DNA of 7,363 bases from assembly GCA_021795795.1 (NCBI GenBank), contig JAJYPA010000420.1:1-7363 (forward strand), read 5' to 3'. Positions 6,351 through 7,363 of the stretch are shown in pieces. The stretch comes from Pseudomonadota bacterium (lineage in GTDB: Bacteria; Pseudomonadota; Gammaproteobacteria; Halothiobacillales; Halothiobacillaceae). Position 1 is the stretch's first letter, and the number at the start of each line of letters is the position of its first letter. The notes below the pieces were generated by a model. The model worked only from the letters and a program-made list of their open reading frames with translations, had not been told where the DNA came from and ran no database searches. The position numbers and the translations under genes were made by a program.

Positions 6351-6590
6351 ATGATGGTCCTTTCAATATATAACCGGACATTGTTGACTTTATATGCGGC
6401 ATTTTCTGCCGCCATATTCGGCATGGCATGCCATGGGCAATGCGCGCTTAGGCCACTGAAACATTTCGGCAACCGGCACGCGAGGTTTTTAGATAAGCCA
6501 CCCACCGTAGATACAGGTCATGAGCCTCGTGCTCGTAAATTTTACATAATATCAATATGTTACACACAGAGAGGTGCGCATGTTTACTAG
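6351..6590 (+). CDS. Doubtful small ORF (79 aa) overlapping the cyoA start
   Basis: A 79-codon frame starts at ATG 6351 with a weak GGTGAT at 6339-6344. Its first 28 or so residues (MMVLSIYNRTLLTLYAAFSA, then AIFGMACHG) look like a signal peptide or a single membrane helix; the rest is basic and unremarkable. It ends at TAG 6588-6590, overlapping the first 11 bases of cyoA in another frame and containing the cyoA ribosome binding site. It also spans two strong inverted repeats, which fits a leader RNA or control DNA better than a gene. It matches no family I know. The overlap could mean translational coupling, but I think it more likely not a gene. Confidence 0.2.
   Translation: MMVLSIYNRTLLTLYAAFSAAIFGMACHGQCALRPLKHFGNRHARFLDKPPTVDTGHEPRARKFYIISICYTQRGAHVY
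6392..6417 (+). other. Hairpin in the presumed cyoA leader
   Basis: ATATGCGGCA (6392-6401) pairs with TGCCGC (6407-6412) and ATAT (6414-6417) around a TTTTC loop. This gives ten base pairs with one bulged C at 6413. No T-run follows. It could be a structured element in the 5' untranslated RNA of cyoA. Confidence 0.45.
6422..6435. repeat. Perfect 14-bp palindrome CATGGCATGCCATG
   Basis: The 14 bases equal their own reverse complement with no spacer, five bases after the hairpin at 6392-6417. A spacer-free palindrome cannot fold tightly as RNA and is more like a binding site for a symmetric DNA-binding protein, though the repeated CATG units also make a chance palindrome easier. Confidence 0.45.
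6541..6564. promoter_or_regulatory. Imperfect dyad just upstream of cyoA
   Basis: TTTACATA (6541-6548) faces TATGTTACA (6556-6564); the perfect part is ACATA with TATGT. CATAAT at 6545-6550 resembles a -10 box but has no good -35 partner. The AT-rich sequence loosely echoes the dyad at 6183-6212 and sits 15 bases before the cyoA ATG, so a second, weaker site for the same regulator is possible but unproven. Confidence 0.25.
6569..6575 (+). promoter_or_regulatory. Ribosome binding site of cyoA
   Basis: GAGAGGT ends four bases before ATG 6580 (core GAGG at 6571-6574, five bases away). It fixes the start just ahead of a basic, lipoprotein-type signal sequence. Confidence 0.7.
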
Positions 6591-7363
6591 AAAATGGCAA
6601 CCGCTACGCTGGGTGCGCTATGTGGCTCTGGCTCCTTTACTGCTGTTACTGAATGGCTGCGCGACGCACTCCATATGGTGGATATTTGATCCCCATGGGG
6701 TGGGCGCCAAGGCCAGTTTTGATTACATGATGATTGATGTGGCGGTGATGTTGGGTATCGTCGGTCTGACCGCTATTATGATTGTCTGGTTTATGTGGCG
6801 TTATCACAAAGGTAGAAACCGCGGTACGTATGACGGAAAATGGGCACATTCGACCACGATTGAAGTATTCGTCTGGGGTATTCCCATCCTGGCCGTAGGG
6901 TTTCTGTCCTGGGCGGTAGCGATAAACGGGTCATTTGCCGTTAACCCCTATAATCCGACGGTGATTACCCGTCACCTGAAACCCCATGGCGATCCCATCG
7001 AAGTGGATGTGATCGCCACGGACTGGCAATGGTTGTTCATTTATCCGCAATACCATATGGCGGTGGCCAACGAACTGGTGGTGCCTGCCCATACCCCCGT
7101 TTTCTTCAAGCTGACTTCGACGGCGGTGACGACGGATTTCTTCGTGCCGCAATTGCTGGGGATGATTGATGTGATGCCCGGCATGCGGACCAAGGATGCT
7201 CTGGAGAGCGACAGCATTGGGCAGTATCAGGGCGTCGCCGCTGATTACTGTGGTGCCGGCACCTCGTGGATGCTCTTTAAGACCCATGTGGTATCCAAGA
7301 GTGACTTCGCAAGCTGGGTACATCACGCCCAGCAATCCACCGGTAACCTGACTGTTGCGGGAT
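6580..7363 (+). CDS. cyoA: Cytochrome bo3-type ubiquinol oxidase subunit II, 3' truncated
   Basis: Subunit II of a heme-copper quinol oxidase in the cytoplasmic membrane, which oxidises ubiquinol, reduces oxygen to water and pumps protons. The visible 261 residues cover most of the protein (315 in E. coli); the C-terminus is outside. A lipoprotein signal ends in LLNGC with lipid-attachment Cys at residue 27. Two membrane helices follow (about 49-73 and 93-115), the second within the conserved WAHSTTIEVFVWGIPI. Then comes the periplasmic cupredoxin domain with DWQWLFIYPQ, PAHTPVFFKLTS, TTDFFVPQL and PGMRTKDAL. CuA ligands of cytochrome c oxidases are mostly lost: the first His position is Thr, the first Cys is Ala220, the second His is Thr228. 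This fits a quinol oxidase. C224 (YCGAG, where E. coli has Ser) and M231 occupy two old ligand positions. cyoBCD would be expected downstream, outside the window. Confidence 0.93.
   Translation, partial: MFTRKWQPLRWVRYVALAPLLLLLNGCATHSIWWIFDPHGVGAKASFDYMMIDVAVMLGIVGLTAIMIVWFMWRYHKGRNRGTYDGKWAHSTTIEVFVWGIPILAVGFLSWAVAINGSFAVNPYNPTVITRHLKPHGDPIEVDVIATDWQWLFIYPQYHMAVANELVVPAHTPVFFKLTSTAVTTDFFVPQLLGMIDVMPGMRTKDALESDSIGQYQGVAADYCGAGTSWMLFKTHVVSKSDFASWVHHAQQSTGNLTVAG

Noticed and set aside
6384..6418. TTGACT (6384-6389) with CATATT (6413-6418) as a cyoA promoter
   Set aside because: The spacing of 23 bases is too long for a sigma-70-type promoter, and no better -10 box lies at 16-18 bases.
6931..7335. 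Minus-strand 134-codon frame
   Set aside because: It is antisense to the well-identified cupredoxin domain of cyoA.

Overview
The window looks like a chromosomal segment from a Gram-negative proteobacterium. It carries the long fused form of PurL (about 1283 aa with its own amidotransferase domain), an outer-membrane beta-barrel protein with a Sec signal peptide, and a lipoprotein-type subunit II of a bo3-type quinol oxidase. The high-GC purine genes next to a more AT-rich porin and cyo region, and the protein sequences themselves, remind me of Acidithiobacillus (acidophilic iron/sulfur oxidisers). That assignment is recognition, not proof.

Layout, all genes on the + strand: (1) positions 2-334, the C-terminal 110 codons of purC (SAICAR synthetase), cut by the left edge. 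(2) A 70-base gap with a hairpin. (3) 405-4256, complete purL (FGAM synthetase). (4) 4257-4716, about 460 bases without a convincing gene: structured, high-GC sequence of unclear origin after purL, an 11-bp inverted repeat, then an AT-rich leader ending in a 6-codon mini-ORF with a very good ribosome binding site just before the next gene. (5) 4717-5994, a 425-aa OprD-like porin. (6) 5995-6579, about 585 AT-rich bases with several inverted repeats, the most striking a perfect 13-bp dyad at 6183-6212 overlapping a TATAAT box. This is the likely control region of the next operon. (7) 6580 to the right edge, cyoA, subunit II of a cytochrome bo3-type ubiquinol oxidase, missing its C-terminus.

Functionally there are two units. 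purC and purL act at steps 7 and 4 of de novo IMP synthesis and are probably co-transcribed. The porin plus cyoA (with cyoBCD expected beyond the window) form an envelope/respiratory block: the oxidase takes electrons from quinol and reduces oxygen, while the porin would admit small solutes to the periplasm. Whether porin and oxidase are co-regulated cannot be decided here; the long gap full of dyads suggests separate promoters.

I found no evidence of a wholly new multi-gene system. The points most worth a second look are the dyad-rich region upstream of cyoA, the mini-ORF ahead of the porin, and the unexplained stretch downstream of purL.
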